A DNA stretch of 64,000 nt from Deltaproteobacteria bacterium. GTDB taxonomy: Bacteria; CG2-30-53-67. The stretch is taken from assembly GCA_013151235.1 (NCBI GenBank), contig JAADIO010000008.1, positions 3,627 through 67,626 of the forward strand, in the 5' to 3' direction. The notes under the pieces were generated by a model. The model worked only from the letters and a program-made list of their open reading frames with translations, ran no database searches and had not been told where the DNA came from. Positions 10,158 through 19,444 of this stretch are shown one piece after another. Position 1 is the stretch's first letter. Each line of letters begins with the position of its first letter. The translations under genes were made by a program, and so were the position numbers.

Positions 10158-11547
10158 GGACAATCTCCTCTGGTTCTTTCACATTTTTTTGTAGGGCGAT
10201 CAATTGATTCAGAACATCCTCCGTGACGTTCTTGATGGTCCCTTGTTGCACTGCTTGTTTTTCCATCATGAAAACAAAGAGCAGACCTTTTTCGGGAGCC
10301 CCCACAAGACCTGCCATGTTGTAACTGTCCGGTAGATGCCCGCTTTTGATCCTGATTTCCGGCTTTGCGGGCACGTTGATCCCCCATGCATGATAGATCG
10401 GACTTTCAGCCAACGTGGAAAGCGTCCGAATAAAGGATGGGCCGTAGGATTCATCCTGAATCGCTGCAATGAAGATGTGCGCCAATATCTCCGGCGTCAC
10501 GGAATTGAAGCGGCTCAGGCCCGCACCGTCTTTGAGATTCAACGCATCCGCCTGGATGTGATGAGCCTTGAGAAACGATATCGTCAGATCTTGTATCGGG
10601 GCATTACACTTTTTTTCAAGGGTGTGACGCAATTGTTCCGCGATAAAATTATTACTGTATTTGTTCATTTTGGCCAGGATTTCAGGGAGGGGAACGGATG
10701 TGATCTCCGCAATCGGTGTGCCCCTGTCAGCATGTCCCCGGCGAATGGATCCTTTGATTGTGATGCCGACTTTTTCGAGTTGCTGCTTCAGGACCGTTGC
10801 CGTGTAAAAGGAAGGGGTGGCGACTGAGATGCGGCGCCGATAGGATTGATGATTCCTGTTCCCTCCGGAAACCGCCAACCAGCCGTTCGACGTCCACAGA
10901 AAGGAAGGGAGGCGCTCTCCGGATGCTGTGTCGATCACTTTGCTGATTGAACGTGGAGGATCGAAGGTGACATTTGTGCCGGCAATTTCATCTCCCTGGA
11001 GACTGACCTGGACCGTATTATAATTCAATGACAATGCACTGCTTGGCGCCAAGTAGGGGTCCGCATGACGATTCTCGGGCCATCCTTTTGCCATTGCGGG
11101 GCGAAAAAAGGAATCATCAAAGATAAGGTCCCCCTTCACATGGACAATGCCGGAATCACGTATTCGCCGGGCTAATTTTTCAAGTGAAGCCGTGCCTAAG
11201 GTAGGGTCGCCTGATCCAACGAGTATCAGGTCTCCTGAAAGCTCACCTTCCCGAACCCTGCCTTCCGAGAGTATTCGGGTCTGAAAACGGAAATCGGACC
11301 CGAGTTTTCCCAGTAAAAGGATGGTGATAACAAGTTTTTCAAGAGAAGCAGGAGGAAATGGATCGTTGGAGTGATAGTCTATAATGAATCGGCGGTGAGA
11401 AGCATCGTAAACACAGAAGCCAACCTGTCCATCATTACTTTCTATTTTGCTGAGCAAACACCTGGTTTGAATCTCAAACGCTTGAATGTTGATTATGGAA
11501 AGGTGCAATATGACACAAGAGATAACTATTTCTTTCAATGTATTCAA
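10093..11547 (-). CDS. dacB: D-alanyl-D-alanine carboxypeptidase/endopeptidase (PBP4, peptidase S13)
   Basis: A 484-residue periplasmic enzyme that trims or opens peptidoglycan cross-links. It begins with an N-terminal signal segment (ISCVILHLSIINIQAF). The serine-hydrolase triad of S13 peptidases is visible: PASLEKL (SxxK, about residue 80), KYSNNF (SxN, about 290) and KSGHL (KTG equivalent, about 400). The PBP4 insert domain lies between the first two motifs. Length fits the family (about 480). The start is a TTG with GAGGGG just upstream, as no ATG lies near the signal peptide. The 3' end overlaps the downstream isomerase gene. Confidence 0.88.
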   Translation of the reverse strand: MNTLKEIVISCVILHLSIINIQAFEIQTRCLLSKIESNDGQVGFCVYDASHRRFIIDYHSNDPFPPASLEKLVITILLLGKLGSDFRFQTRILSEGRVREGELSGDLILVGSGDPTLGTASLEKLARRIRDSGIVHVKGDLIFDDSFFRPAMAKGWPENRHADPYLAPSSALSLNYNTVQVSLQGDEIAGTNVTFDPPRSISKVIDTASGERLPSFLWTSNGWLAVSGGNRNHQSYRRRISVATPSFYTATVLKQQLEKVGITIKGSIRRGHADRGTPIAEITSVPLPEILAKMNKYSNNFIAEQLRHTLEKKCNAPIQDLTISFLKAHHIQADALNLKDGAGLSRFNSVTPEILAHIFIAAIQDESYGPSFIRTLSTLAESPIYHAWGINVPAKPEIRIKSGHLPDSYNMAGLVGAPEKGLLFVFMMEKQAVQQGTIKNVTEDVLNQLIALQKNVKEPEEIVHDKADPVRKFAVHNAVCNTSL

Positions 11548-11922
11548 TGCCCCTCTTTGCTCCTGTTTTCAAAGAATACAAATCTACATCCTGTAAATTT
11601 TAGAAAGCAATATTGACGCGTTTTCCTTTCATAAAACATAAGTAAATTTAAATTGTAATGAGAAAATGTTATGCAAATTTGTTGCCAAACTTGACACAAC
11701 TCGGAATGAAACATCTTAACATACTAAAGATTAATGCTATTATTTCATTATTCAGCAAATCCAAGTAGGTACCCAAAGAATCATAATATGAAATATTTTT
11801 CCACTATAAGGAAAAAAATTACCATTATTATGTAAAACTTTACCACAATGTGTATAACTTTCAAATTAACCTTAAGGTGGAATCGTCGTAGGCAATCAGG
11901 TCCCACACAACCAATCAAACCT
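11548..11922. other. AT-rich intergenic region between dacB and mgtE
   Basis: About 375 bp, clearly more AT-rich than the flanks. It must hold the dacB promoter, but no convincing -35/-10 pair, RNA gene or repeat is seen. The part closest to mgtE is the original mgtE 3' coding region. Confidence 0.5.
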
Positions 11923-11990
11923 TCATATACCAAGCATCAACTTCGCTGTAAAAAAATAAATCAACAGTCCGGTGATGTCCACGATGGTCG

Positions 11991-13316
11991 TCAGGGCCGG
12001 GCTCGCGGGCTCGCAACCACGGCCGGGTCCAGTTTCATGGATGTGGCAGCGAGGGGGAGGACTGCTCCGATCAGGGTCGCAGTCACCACCTGCAGGCTGA
12101 GTGCGATCGCGATGGCCGCCCCGACCTTTGCAAGGGTATAGCCCGCGGGCAGACCTGTCCCGTGGGACAGGAACATGACTTTGCCCCATGAAAGGATGCC
12201 CAGAACCAATGCAAGCATGACTGCAATCTTGAGTTCCTTCCAGAGCACTTTGAAAATATCCCGTAATGAGATTTCGCGGAGCGCCAGGGCGCGCACAACC
12301 ACCGTGGACGACTGGCTGCCCGTATTCCCGCCTGTGTCTGCCACCATGGGCATGTACAACGCAAGTATCAACATCTGCTTCAGGGTAGCCTCGAAGCTTC
12401 GGATGATCATACCCGACACAAGTTCCAGCGCGGCAAGACCGACGATCCAGTAAGCCCGGTTCCTAAAATGATTCCAGGATGACGTCTTCAGGTATACACC
12501 TACCTCATGGCTTCCGGTAATAGCCATGAATTTTTCCATGTCCTCGGTATGTTCCTGGGTGATGATGTCGATGGCATCGTCGTGCGTTATGATCCCCAGT
12601 AAGGCATCCTCGCTGTTGATCACCGGCAGGGCGATCAGGTCATATTTCTGGATTAACCTGGCTGCCTCCTCCTGGTCGTCTTCCACGCGGGCGAAGATGA
12701 CTTCTCTGTGCATGATCTCCTGAACAATGGCCTGCCGGTGGGCCACAACAAGGTCCTTCAGGGAAACGAATCCGAGCAGTTCGCGCCGCGGATTCACAAC
12801 ATAGGCGTAATAGATCGTCTCCCGGTCCGGGGCAACCTGCCGGAGATGTTCGATGGCCTGCAATGCGGTTAATCCGGGAGAGAGGGTAACGTAGTCGGAG
12901 GTCATGACCGCACCGGCCGTACCTTCCCTGTAAGCGGAAAGGCGGCGGATGTCTTCCCGCTCCGCCTGCGCCAGGGCCGGGAGTACGGATTCCCGGAGCT
13001 CCTCCGGCAGCTGATGAAACAGGTCCACCCGGTCGTCCGGGTGCATCCCGGTCAGGAGTAGAGCAATCTCACTGCGCGGCAGGGACTTGACCGTTTCCAC
13101 CTGGAGATCCTCGTCCAGATGACTGAAGATATCGGCACGAAGGGATGGGTCGGCATGACGAAGCACCTTCCAGATTTCTGCGGGCGTGAGTGCGGATATA
13201 AAATCTGCAACTGTTGCAGGGTGACCCGTATTACAGAAGTTTCGAAGGGATTTTGTGTCCCCGGCCGCAAGTATTTTACGAAGCTCAGGGAGAAGCAGTG
13301 GATTCCTGGTGTTCAT
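11991..13316 (-). CDS. mgtE: Magnesium transporter MgtE, frameshifted near the C-terminus
   Basis: MgtE is a homodimeric Mg2+ channel gated by its cytoplasmic domains. Visible parts are the N-domain (about 1-135), two CBS domains (VMTSDYVTLSPG; IMHREVIFARVED, about 140-265) and the membrane domain with MVADTGGNTGSQSS in the pore region. The reading frame stops after DPAVVASPRARP (441 residues). In another frame the expected last helix continues as LTTIVDITGLLIYFF and ends at 11923. An exact 8-bp tandem duplication (11999-12014) sits at the junction; removing one unit restores a 461-residue protein. The start at 13316 has GGAGGTGAA upstream. The gene lies downstream of a small leader ORF. It is either a truncated channel lacking its last helix or an assembly error. 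Confidence 0.88.
   Translation of the reverse strand: MNTRNPLLLPELRKILAAGDTKSLRNFCNTGHPATVADFISALTPAEIWKVLRHADPSLRADIFSHLDEDLQVETVKSLPRSEIALLLTGMHPDDRVDLFHQLPEELRESVLPALAQAEREDIRRLSAYREGTAGAVMTSDYVTLSPGLTALQAIEHLRQVAPDRETIYYAYVVNPRRELLGFVSLKDLVVAHRQAIVQEIMHREVIFARVEDDQEEAARLIQKYDLIALPVINSEDALLGIITHDDAIDIITQEHTEDMEKFMAITGSHEVGVYLKTSSWNHFRNRAYWIVGLAALELVSGMIIRSFEATLKQMLILALYMPMVADTGGNTGSQSSTVVVRALALREISLRDIFKVLWKELKIAVMLALVLGILSWGKVMFLSHGTGLPAGYTLAKVGAAIAIALSLQVVTATLIGAVLPLAATSMKLDPAVVASPRARP
11999..12014. repeat. 8-bp tandem duplication causing the mgtE frameshift
   Basis: GGGCTCGC occurs twice in direct succession at 11999-12006 and 12007-12014. Deleting one unit joins the two frames exactly within the conserved MgtE C-terminal sequence. 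Slipped-strand replication or an assembly artefact could create it. Confidence 0.85.
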
Positions 13317-13318
13317 GG

Positions 13319-13366
13319 TTCACCTCCATTTCAGCCGCAAAGAGAGCGCACACGGCCGGAGGTGAA
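13319..13366 (-). promoter_or_regulatory. Hairpin that can sequester the mgtE ribosome binding site
   Basis: In the RNA, UUCACCUCC (13366-13358) is perfectly complementary to GGAGGUGAA (13327-13319), which is the mgtE Shine-Dalgarno sequence two bases from AUG. Inside the loop GGCCG can pair with CGGCU, giving a second stem. The 5' arm starts about 11 nt after the stop of the small leader ORF. A ribosome terminating there would cover the arm, so coupling between leader translation and mgtE translation is inferred. Confidence 0.6.
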
Positions 13367-13376
13367 GGAGGGACGA

Positions 13377-13514
13377 TCAAGTGAGAAAGTGCCGTCCGGT
13401 CAGGTCGCCGGTCGCAAGGCGCGGGCATCGCGGTCCAGGGTCATCGGGTTCGTCTTGTATCAGTACAGAGTGACTGTGTTGCCGACAACTGTGACTGTCA
13501 TCCGATTTGCTCAT
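13377..13514 (-). CDS. Small leader ORF upstream of mgtE (45 aa, Asp/Glu/Pro-rich centre)
   Basis: A 45-codon frame starts at ATG 13514 behind a very strong ribosome binding site (AAAGGAGG, about 6 nt away) and ends 60 nt before mgtE. The first half is Ser/His/Gln-rich and the middle reads QDEPDDPGPRCP (about codons 20-31). Acidic and proline codon runs are known from MgtL-type leader peptides, which destabilise ribosomes at low Mg2+ and so report Mg2+ to downstream transporter genes. No homology to MgtL is claimed; the resemblance is in composition, position and the SD-masking hairpin that follows. It could instead be a short unrelated gene. Confidence 0.55.
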   Translation of the reverse strand: MSKSDDSHSCRQHSHSVLIQDEPDDPGPRCPRLATGDLTGRHFLT

Positions 13515-13569
13515 GGATTCCTCCTTTCCTCTTTCTAACAATCAGGAACAACATCGCTCATCCTCCCTT

Positions 13570-15264
13570 TCATGAAAGGATCTTCGCAACCGCTTCCTCC
13601 ACGGGGACCTTGGTCACATCCCCGCTTTTACGCTCCTTGATCTCCACGACCCCCTCCCTGAGTCCCCGGTCACCGATCACGATCCGGCGGGGGATGCCGA
13701 TCAGGTCGGCATCCTTGAACTTGAAACCGGGGCGTTCGTTCCTGTCGTCAAGGAGGACATCGACCCCCTTCTCCGTCAGTTCGTCGTAGAATTTTTCCGC
13801 CAGTTCGGTCACCTCCTTCGATTTCATGTTGAGGGGAAGAATCAATGCCGTGAAGGGAGCGATCGGTATGGGCCAGATGATCCCGTCGTCATCGTGGTTC
13901 TGCTCGATGGCGGCCGCGGCCGTCCTTCCCACCCCGATCCCGTAGCATCCCATGATCATGGGGCGGCTCTTGCCGTCCTCATTGAGGAAGGTCGCCCCCA
14001 TCGCCTCGCTGTATTTCGTCCCGAGCTTGAAAATGTGGCCCACCTCGATCCCCCGGGTGATCCGGAGCGTCCCGTCGCAACGGGGGCATCCATCCCCTTC
14101 CCGGGCGATCCGGATATCCTCGAAGGCGTCGGGCGCAAAATCACGGTTCACCCGTACATGCCGGAGGTGAAGATCAGCTCGGTTCGCACCCGTCACCCCG
14201 TCCGCAACGAAAAGGATCCCGTGATCGGCAATCACCGGGACACCGGTAAGTCCCACGGGACCGGAGAAACCGGAGGGACCGCCGGTCACGCGTTGTACGG
14301 TTTCTTCATCGGCCAGAGTAATTGTTTCCCAACCGAGACGGTTCTTCAGCTTGATCTCATTGAGTTCGTGATCTCCACGGACCAACCCGACAGCGGCATG
14401 CCCCTCCTCGTCCATGACGATGAGGGTCTTGATCAATCGCTCCGGTTCTATCTTCAGAAAGGCAGCGACTTCCTCAACGCTCTTTTTTCCCGGGGTTTCG
14501 ACCTCTTCAACCGCGTCCGCATCTCCGGAAGACTCTGCTGTTCCCTTCCGGATCTCAGCCCTCTCCGTGTTGGCGGCATAACCGCACGAATCACAGCAGG
14601 CCACGGCATCCTCTCCGGTCTCGGCCATGACCATAAACTCATGTGAGAAATTGCCGCCGATCGTTCCCGTGTCGGCCTCAACGGCCCGGAACGCAAGGCC
14701 GCACCGCTCGAAAATCCGGCAGTAGGCGTCGTACATCTTCCGGTAACTCTCGTCGGCGCCCGCCTCGTCCCGGTCGAAGCTGTAGGCGTCTTTCATAATG
14801 AATTCCCGTCCCCGCATGAGGCCGAACCGGGGACGGATCTCGTCGCGGAACTTCGTCTGGATCTGGTAGAGATTGAGGGGGAGTTCGCGGTAGGACCGTA
14901 CATTCATCCGGACGAGATCGGTGATCACCTCTTCATGGGTCGGGCCGATACAGAATTCCGTATCTTTCCGGTCGCGGACGCGAAGCAGTTCCTTCCCGTA
15001 GTGGTCCCACCTCCCGCTTTCTTTCCAGAGAGAGGCCGGCTGGACCGCCGGCATCAGAACCTCCTGGGCGCCGGCCCGGTCCATCTCCTCCCGGATGATC
15101 CGCTCAACCTTCCGGACCACCCGGTATCCGAGGGGAAGATAGGTATAGATCCCCGCAGCGAGTTTGCGGATCATCCCGGCCCGCATCATCAACCTGTGGC
15201 TGACGACTTCGGCTTCGGCAGGATCCTCCTTCAAAGTGGGAATGAGCAGTCTGGAATAGCGCAT
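13570..15264 (-). CDS. proS: Prolyl-tRNA synthetase
   Basis: Charges tRNA-Pro with proline in the cytoplasm (class II synthetase). It has the bacterial layout with an editing domain inserted in the catalytic core. Motif 2 is seen as [17 protein letters not shown] followed by MKDAYSFD. The INS/YbaK editing insert covers about 225-390 ([17 protein letters not shown]). Motif 3 is [17 protein letters not shown], and the anticodon-binding domain is C-terminal ([19 protein letters not shown]). The product is 564 residues from ATG 15264, which matches the usual MRYS start and has AAAGGA upstream; an in-frame start nine codons further up is less likely. It lies upstream of the mgtE leader on the same strand. 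Confidence 0.95.
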   Translation of the reverse strand: MRYSRLLIPTLKEDPAEAEVVSHRLMMRAGMIRKLAAGIYTYLPLGYRVVRKVERIIREEMDRAGAQEVLMPAVQPASLWKESGRWDHYGKELLRVRDRKDTEFCIGPTHEEVITDLVRMNVRSYRELPLNLYQIQTKFRDEIRPRFGLMRGREFIMKDAYSFDRDEAGADESYRKMYDAYCRIFERCGLAFRAVEADTGTIGGNFSHEFMVMAETGEDAVACCDSCGYAANTERAEIRKGTAESSGDADAVEEVETPGKKSVEEVAAFLKIEPERLIKTLIVMDEEGHAAVGLVRGDHELNEIKLKNRLGWETITLADEETVQRVTGGPSGFSGPVGLTGVPVIADHGILFVADGVTGANRADLHLRHVRVNRDFAPDAFEDIRIAREGDGCPRCDGTLRITRGIEVGHIFKLGTKYSEAMGATFLNEDGKSRPMIMGCYGIGVGRTAAAAIEQNHDDDGIIWPIPIAPFTALILPLNMKSKEVTELAEKFYDELTEKGVDVLLDDRNERPGFKFKDADLIGIPRRIVIGDRGLREGVVEIKERKSGDVTKVPVEEAVAKILS

Positions 15265-15311
15265 GCAAACCATCCTTTGGTGACGGATCAAAAAGAAAAA
15301 TATCCGGGAAG

Positions 15312-15494
15312 CTATTTTTTACAGGTCGAGATCCCGAACGGCAGATACACGGGACACCAGCCGATCACCGCGGTAAAGAGAGGAACAATCCCGACGGCAC
15401 CCCACCAATTTTTAAAATAAATCCCGGCTGCAATGATCACCAGTCCAACGATCACACGAAAAATACGATCCACGCCTCCTACGTTCTGTTTCAT
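15312..15494 (-). CDS. DUF2892/YgaP-like inner membrane protein
   Basis: A 60-residue protein with two hydrophobic helices. The N-terminal [17 protein letters not shown] and the ending W-C-P-V-Y-x-P-F-G-I-S-T are typical of the DUF2892 family, found alone or fused to rhodanese domains. ATG 15494 has GGAAGGAGAG upstream; the longer open frame upstream is not needed. Role unknown; it probably sits in the inner membrane. It precedes proS on the same strand. Confidence 0.85.
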   Translation of the reverse strand: MKQNVGGVDRIFRVIVGLVIIAAGIYFKNWWGAVGIVPLFTAVIGWCPVYLPFGISTCKK

Positions 15495-15813
15495 TTTTCT
15501 CTCCTTCCTCAATCCCTGTGCATGGTTACACTTTTCCGGCCGCCCCTCACAGTCTGAACCCTGCAGACCCGACGGGAACACGGACGTCAATATACACTTT
15601 TTCAATGCATGTTGCAACCAAGGGAAATCGGGACAAAATTTTCTGCCGCAAACGGAACGGCCCGGATTGATTCCCTCGTTTTCCATCGGACAAGACATAC
15701 GGAGCAGACAGCATCGTTTGAAAGGGAGACTTATACAAAAGTTTTTTTGCCTTGACTTCGATCCAAAAATTGGGAAAGATGTCGGAAAAATCAACCTTCG
15801 AAAGGTAACAATT

Positions 15814-16194
15814 ATGAAACTCGTCGATTTTGCAAAAGGGAACGGTCTCATCCCTGCAATTGCACAGGATGTTGAAAGCGGTGAGGTCCTGATGCTGGCC
15901 TATATGAACGAGGCCTCTTTTCAGAAGACTCTCGAAACAGGCAGCGCCTGTTACTACAGCCGGTCGAGAAAAAAACTCTGGACCAAGGGAGAGACCTCCG
16001 GCCATGTCCAGAAAGTCAAAGAAATCTTTGTAGACTGCGATCGGGACACCATTCTTCTTCGTGTGGAACAAGTCGGCGGTGCCGCCTGCCACACCGGATA
16101 CCGAAGCTGTTTTTATCAGAGAGTCGACCAAAACAAACTGACACCTGTCGGTGAACGGGTCTTTGACCCCCAGGAGGTTTACGGTGAAAAATAG
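15814..16194 (+). CDS. hisI: Phosphoribosyl-AMP cyclohydrolase
   Basis: Third step of histidine biosynthesis: opens the purine ring of phosphoribosyl-AMP. The 126-residue single-domain form carries the metal-binding VDCDRDT (DxDxD type) and zinc-ligand CHTGYRSCF motifs, and W-T-K-G-x-T-S-G. The start [11 protein letters not shown] at 15814 fits the family; the upstream open frame is not coding. It overlaps hisG by 11 nt, so the two are one transcription unit. Confidence 0.93.
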   Translation: MKLVDFAKGNGLIPAIAQDVESGEVLMLAYMNEASFQKTLETGSACYYSRSRKKLWTKGETSGHVQKVKEIFVDCDRDTILLRVEQVGGAACHTGYRSCFYQRVDQNKLTPVGERVFDPQEVYGEK

Positions 16195-17059
16195 ATTAAA
16201 ATTAGGAATCCCCAAGGGAAGCCTGGAAAAAGCAACCATCGCTCTCTTCGATAAGTCCGGCTGGAAAATCCGGCCCCATTCCCGGAATTATTTTCCTTCC
16301 ATTGACGACCCGGAAATTTCCTGCGCACTGGTCCGGGCCCAGGAAATGCCCCGCTACGTGCAGGACGGCACCCTTGATGTGGGACTGACAGGGAAAGACT
16401 GGCTCCTGGAAAACAATGCCGACGTGGAAGTTGTCTGCGACCTGATTTACTCCAAGGCCAGTCAGAAACCGGCCCGATGGGTTGTTGCCGTTGCCGGGGA
16501 TTCCCTCCTCCAAAAGATCGAAGACCTGGAGGGGAAAAAGGTCTCCACGGAACTGGTCCGATATACCGAAGCATACTTCAAGGAACGGGGAATCCATGTC
16601 GATATCGAGTTTTCCTGGGGAGCGACGGAGGCCAAAGTTGTAGAAGGACTGGTCGATGCCATTGTGGAGATTACCGAAACAGAGAGTACAATCCGGGCCC
16701 ACAGCCTCCGAATCATTCACGAAATGATGGAGACCAACACCCAGCTCGTGGCCAACAGGGACGCCTGGAACGACCCGTGGAAACGGAACAAGATCAGCCA
16801 GATTGCGACCTTGCTGCAGGGGGCACTGCGGGCCGACAGAATGGTGGGATTAAAAATGAACGTTCCCGAGGACAAGATCAATCATGTCGTCGATACCCTG
16901 CCAAGCATCACAGCACCGACCGTCTCCTCCCTTTACCAGAGTGACTGGGTCTCCGTGGAAACGGTCATCTCCGAAGCGGAGGTACGGGAACTGGTCCCGA
17001 GGCTGATGAAGGCGGGTGCGCAAGGAATTATTGAGTATGCACTGAACAAACTGATCTGA
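16184..17059 (+). CDS. hisG: ATP phosphoribosyltransferase, long (HisG-L) form
   Basis: First, committed step of histidine synthesis: joins ATP and PRPP. The 291-residue length and C-terminal ACT-like regulatory domain (about 215-291, [17 protein letters not shown]) mark the long, self-sufficient form that is feedback-inhibited by histidine and needs no HisZ. Catalytic-domain motifs [10 protein letters not shown] and [17 protein letters not shown] are present. A GTG start at 16184 was chosen because CAGGAGG lies just upstream within hisI. Confidence 0.94.
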   Translation: MKNRLKLGIPKGSLEKATIALFDKSGWKIRPHSRNYFPSIDDPEISCALVRAQEMPRYVQDGTLDVGLTGKDWLLENNADVEVVCDLIYSKASQKPARWVVAVAGDSLLQKIEDLEGKKVSTELVRYTEAYFKERGIHVDIEFSWGATEAKVVEGLVDAIVEITETESTIRAHSLRIIHEMMETNTQLVANRDAWNDPWKRNKISQIATLLQGALRADRMVGLKMNVPEDKINHVVDTLPSITAPTVSSLYQSDWVSVETVISEAEVRELVPRLMKAGAQGIIEYALNKLI

Positions 17060-17165
17060 ACGCTGCTGTCAACAACCAGCAAAGACATCTTGCGTAGAAG
17101 CAGGTAGAGTGGAAAGGCCTGTAGGAAAAGTCAAAAGCAGATTTGATCCCTTTGCTCGCGAATGA

Positions 17166-17615
17166 TTACTGACGACGGATGGATTGAATCACTTCGTCGA
17201 GTTGTTGAAGAAAGCGCGATCGGTCGCGTTGATTCAGCGGCGGCGGCCCGCCCGTTATCTCTCCTGCGCCGCGCAGTACCGACCAAAGGTCCCGGGTCGC
17301 GACGGCATCTCCGATATTGTCATCCGTGAACGGCCTGCCGGTTGGACCCATGACATGTGCACCCTTTTTCAGGCAGCGGCTCGCAAGCGGAATATCCGCG
17401 GTGACCACGATGTCGTGCAGTTGCACATGATCGACAATCCAATCATCGGCAGCGTCGAAACCGTCCTCTACAACTTCAAGTGCAATCCATTGTTCATTCG
17501 GTACCCGCATCCAGGAGTTGGTCACCAAAGTGACATCAAGACGATATCGGCCCGCAATGCGATACACCTCCTGTTTGACCGGACACGCATCAGCATCTAC
17601 AAAGATGTGCAGCAA
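17166..17615 (-). CDS. UPF0178 (YaiI/YqxD) family protein
   Basis: A 149-residue cytoplasmic protein of the YaiI family, a PIN-like fold of unknown activity. Acidic clusters typical of the family are visible: HIFVDADACPVK, DDWIVDHVQLHDIVVTADIP and FTDDNIGDAVATRDL. TTG 17615 (GAGGAG five bases upstream) gives the family's usual length and N-terminus; an ATG at 17675 would overlap the acyl-CoA synthetase gene. It is the last gene of the fatty-acid operon. Confidence 0.85.
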   Translation of the reverse strand: MLHIFVDADACPVKQEVYRIAGRYRLDVTLVTNSWMRVPNEQWIALEVVEDGFDAADDWIVDHVQLHDIVVTADIPLASRCLKKGAHVMGPTGRPFTDDNIGDAVATRDLWSVLRGAGEITGGPPPLNQRDRSRFLQQLDEVIQSIRRQ

Positions 17616-17649
17616 ACGAAGCTCCTCACCATTCCCCGGATGAGGGAGG

Positions 17650-19440
17650 TCAAAATTCTTTTTCGTACAGGGCATCCAAAAGATCGAAATATTTCCGGGT
17701 GACTTCTTTGCGGCGGATCTTCAAAGTTGGGGTCAACTCTCCGGCCTCCCGGGTCAGTTCATGATCGAGGAGGGCGATCTTCTTGATCTGCTCAAAACGG
17801 GCCAGGTCACGCAACTTTTCCCGGATCCGGGAGAAGAGAAAGCTTCGGGCACGGGGAGCTACCGAAAGCTCTGCGTCATCGGCAAAGGTAAGCCCTTCCC
17901 CTTTCAGAACCTCCGACAGGGCACCGAAATCGGGGATCACCAGAGCGGTAAGGTACTTCCGTTTGTCGCCATAGACCATCACCTGGCTGATATATTTGTC
18001 GGAGGTAAGGAGATTTTCGAGATATTGGGGTGCGACATTCTTGCCGCCGGAAGTCACGATCATATCCTTCTTCCGGTCGGTGATTCGCACGAATCCATCC
18101 TCGTCTATTTGTCCTACATCTCCTGTGTGGAACCACCCGTCCGGATCAATAACCTCCTTCGTCGCCGTTTCGTTCTTGAAGTACCCCTTCATGACGGAGG
18201 GACTCCGGGTCAGGATCTCGCCGTCGTCCATGATTGCAACCTCAACCCCGGGCAGCGCGGGACCGATCGTGCCGAAACGGATCATGTCATGCCGGTTCGC
18301 CGTAATCACAGGCGAGGTCTCCGTCAGGCCGTAGCCTTCGAGAATGGTGACCCCCGCCGCATAGAAGAACTCGGCGATCTCCCGGGAGAGGGGCGCACCG
18401 CCACAGATAAAGTACCGCAGCTTGCCCCCGATCCGTTCCCTGATCTTGTGAAAGACAAGCCGGTCCGCCAGGCCGTACTGAAGTCGTAATCCAAGGGGTC
18501 CTTTCTTCCCCTGCAGACGGTAAGGCGTGAGCTTGCGGCCGGTCTCAATACCCCAGGAAAATATCTTCCGCCGCGGGGAGGGCGCCGCGTTCACTTTTTC
18601 CATAACCCTTGCATACATCTTTTCATAGAGGCGGGGGACGGAAACAACGATGGTAGGCCTGACCTCCATCATGTTCTCGGCAACGGTATCGATCGACTCG
18701 GCATAGGCGATGGCGATCCCGTGAAAGATCATGAAGAACTGCCCCACCGTCCGTTCAAAGACATGGCTCAGGGGAAGGAAGGAAAGACACCGGTCCTCTT
18801 CGGTGACCGGGACGACCGATTCGGATGCCTGCACATTGAAGAGGATGTTTTCATGGGTCAGCATCACCCCCTTCGGTTCCCCGGTCGTGCCCGACGTGTA
18901 GATAATGGTCGCGACATCGGACGATACGGTCCGCCGTAGATGTTCTCCGAAAAGACCGGGCTCCGCCCCGGAACGCTCCCGTCCCGACTTCAGAAGGGCA
19001 TCGAAGAAATCAACATCCTTCTCGTCAACGGGGTCCATCATAATGATCCGCTCAAGCGACGGAAGATCGGACCGGATGGAGTCGATCTTTTCGAGCTGTT
19101 CCTTCGTCGAGACGATCACAACCTTTGCCTCGGCATCGTTCAGAATATAACCGACCTCTTTCGGGGAGTTCGTCTGATAAACGGGAATGGTGATCGCTCC
19201 TTCGGAAAGGATGGCAAGATCGGAGACCGCCCATTCCGGACGGTTCTCGGAGAGGATCGCCACCCGGTCGCCTCGCCGCACCCCGAGGTCCCAGAGGGCA
19301 AGGGCGAAATTGCGGACCTGCTCCTCGAACTGCCGGAAAGTGATCTCCCGGTAGGCCCCATCCGCTTTGTACATCAGGGCGGTCCGCGGACCGTAGTGAC
19401 GGGCGCACTCGATAAAATAGGAATGGAGTGTCTTGCTCAT
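17650..19440 (-). CDS. Long-chain acyl-CoA synthetase (AMP-forming)
   Basis: Activates fatty acids to acyl-CoA using ATP, feeding the beta-oxidation genes upstream. A 596-residue protein of the FAA1/FadD type. P-loop-like AMP-binding motif IIYTSGTTGEPKG (about 180), LPLSHVFERTVGQF, GYGLTETSP, WFHTGDVGQIDEDGF and RKKDMIVTSGGKNV with the downstream catalytic-domain hinge are visible. The start is ATG 19440. Its end lies close to the UPF0178 gene and its start is 4 nt from the etfA stop, consistent with one operon. Chain-length preference cannot be read from sequence. Confidence 0.92.
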   Translation of the reverse strand: MSKTLHSYFIECARHYGPRTALMYKADGAYREITFRQFEEQVRNFALALWDLGVRRGDRVAILSENRPEWAVSDLAILSEGAITIPVYQTNSPKEVGYILNDAEAKVVIVSTKEQLEKIDSIRSDLPSLERIIMMDPVDEKDVDFFDALLKSGRERSGAEPGLFGEHLRRTVSSDVATIIYTSGTTGEPKGVMLTHENILFNVQASESVVPVTEEDRCLSFLPLSHVFERTVGQFFMIFHGIAIAYAESIDTVAENMMEVRPTIVVSVPRLYEKMYARVMEKVNAAPSPRRKIFSWGIETGRKLTPYRLQGKKGPLGLRLQYGLADRLVFHKIRERIGGKLRYFICGGAPLSREIAEFFYAAGVTILEGYGLTETSPVITANRHDMIRFGTIGPALPGVEVAIMDDGEILTRSPSVMKGYFKNETATKEVIDPDGWFHTGDVGQIDEDGFVRITDRKKDMIVTSGGKNVAPQYLENLLTSDKYISQVMVYGDKRKYLTALVIPDFGALSEVLKGEGLTFADDAELSVAPRARSFLFSRIREKLRDLARFEQIKKIALLDHELTREAGELTPTLKIRRKEVTRKYFDLLDALYEKEF

Positions 19441-19444
19441 GATA

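Noticed and set aside
13317-13569. M-box (ykoK) magnesium riboswitch upstream of mgtE
   Set aside because: The conserved M-box core sequences are not seen; the region is better explained by a small ORF and an SD-masking hairpin.
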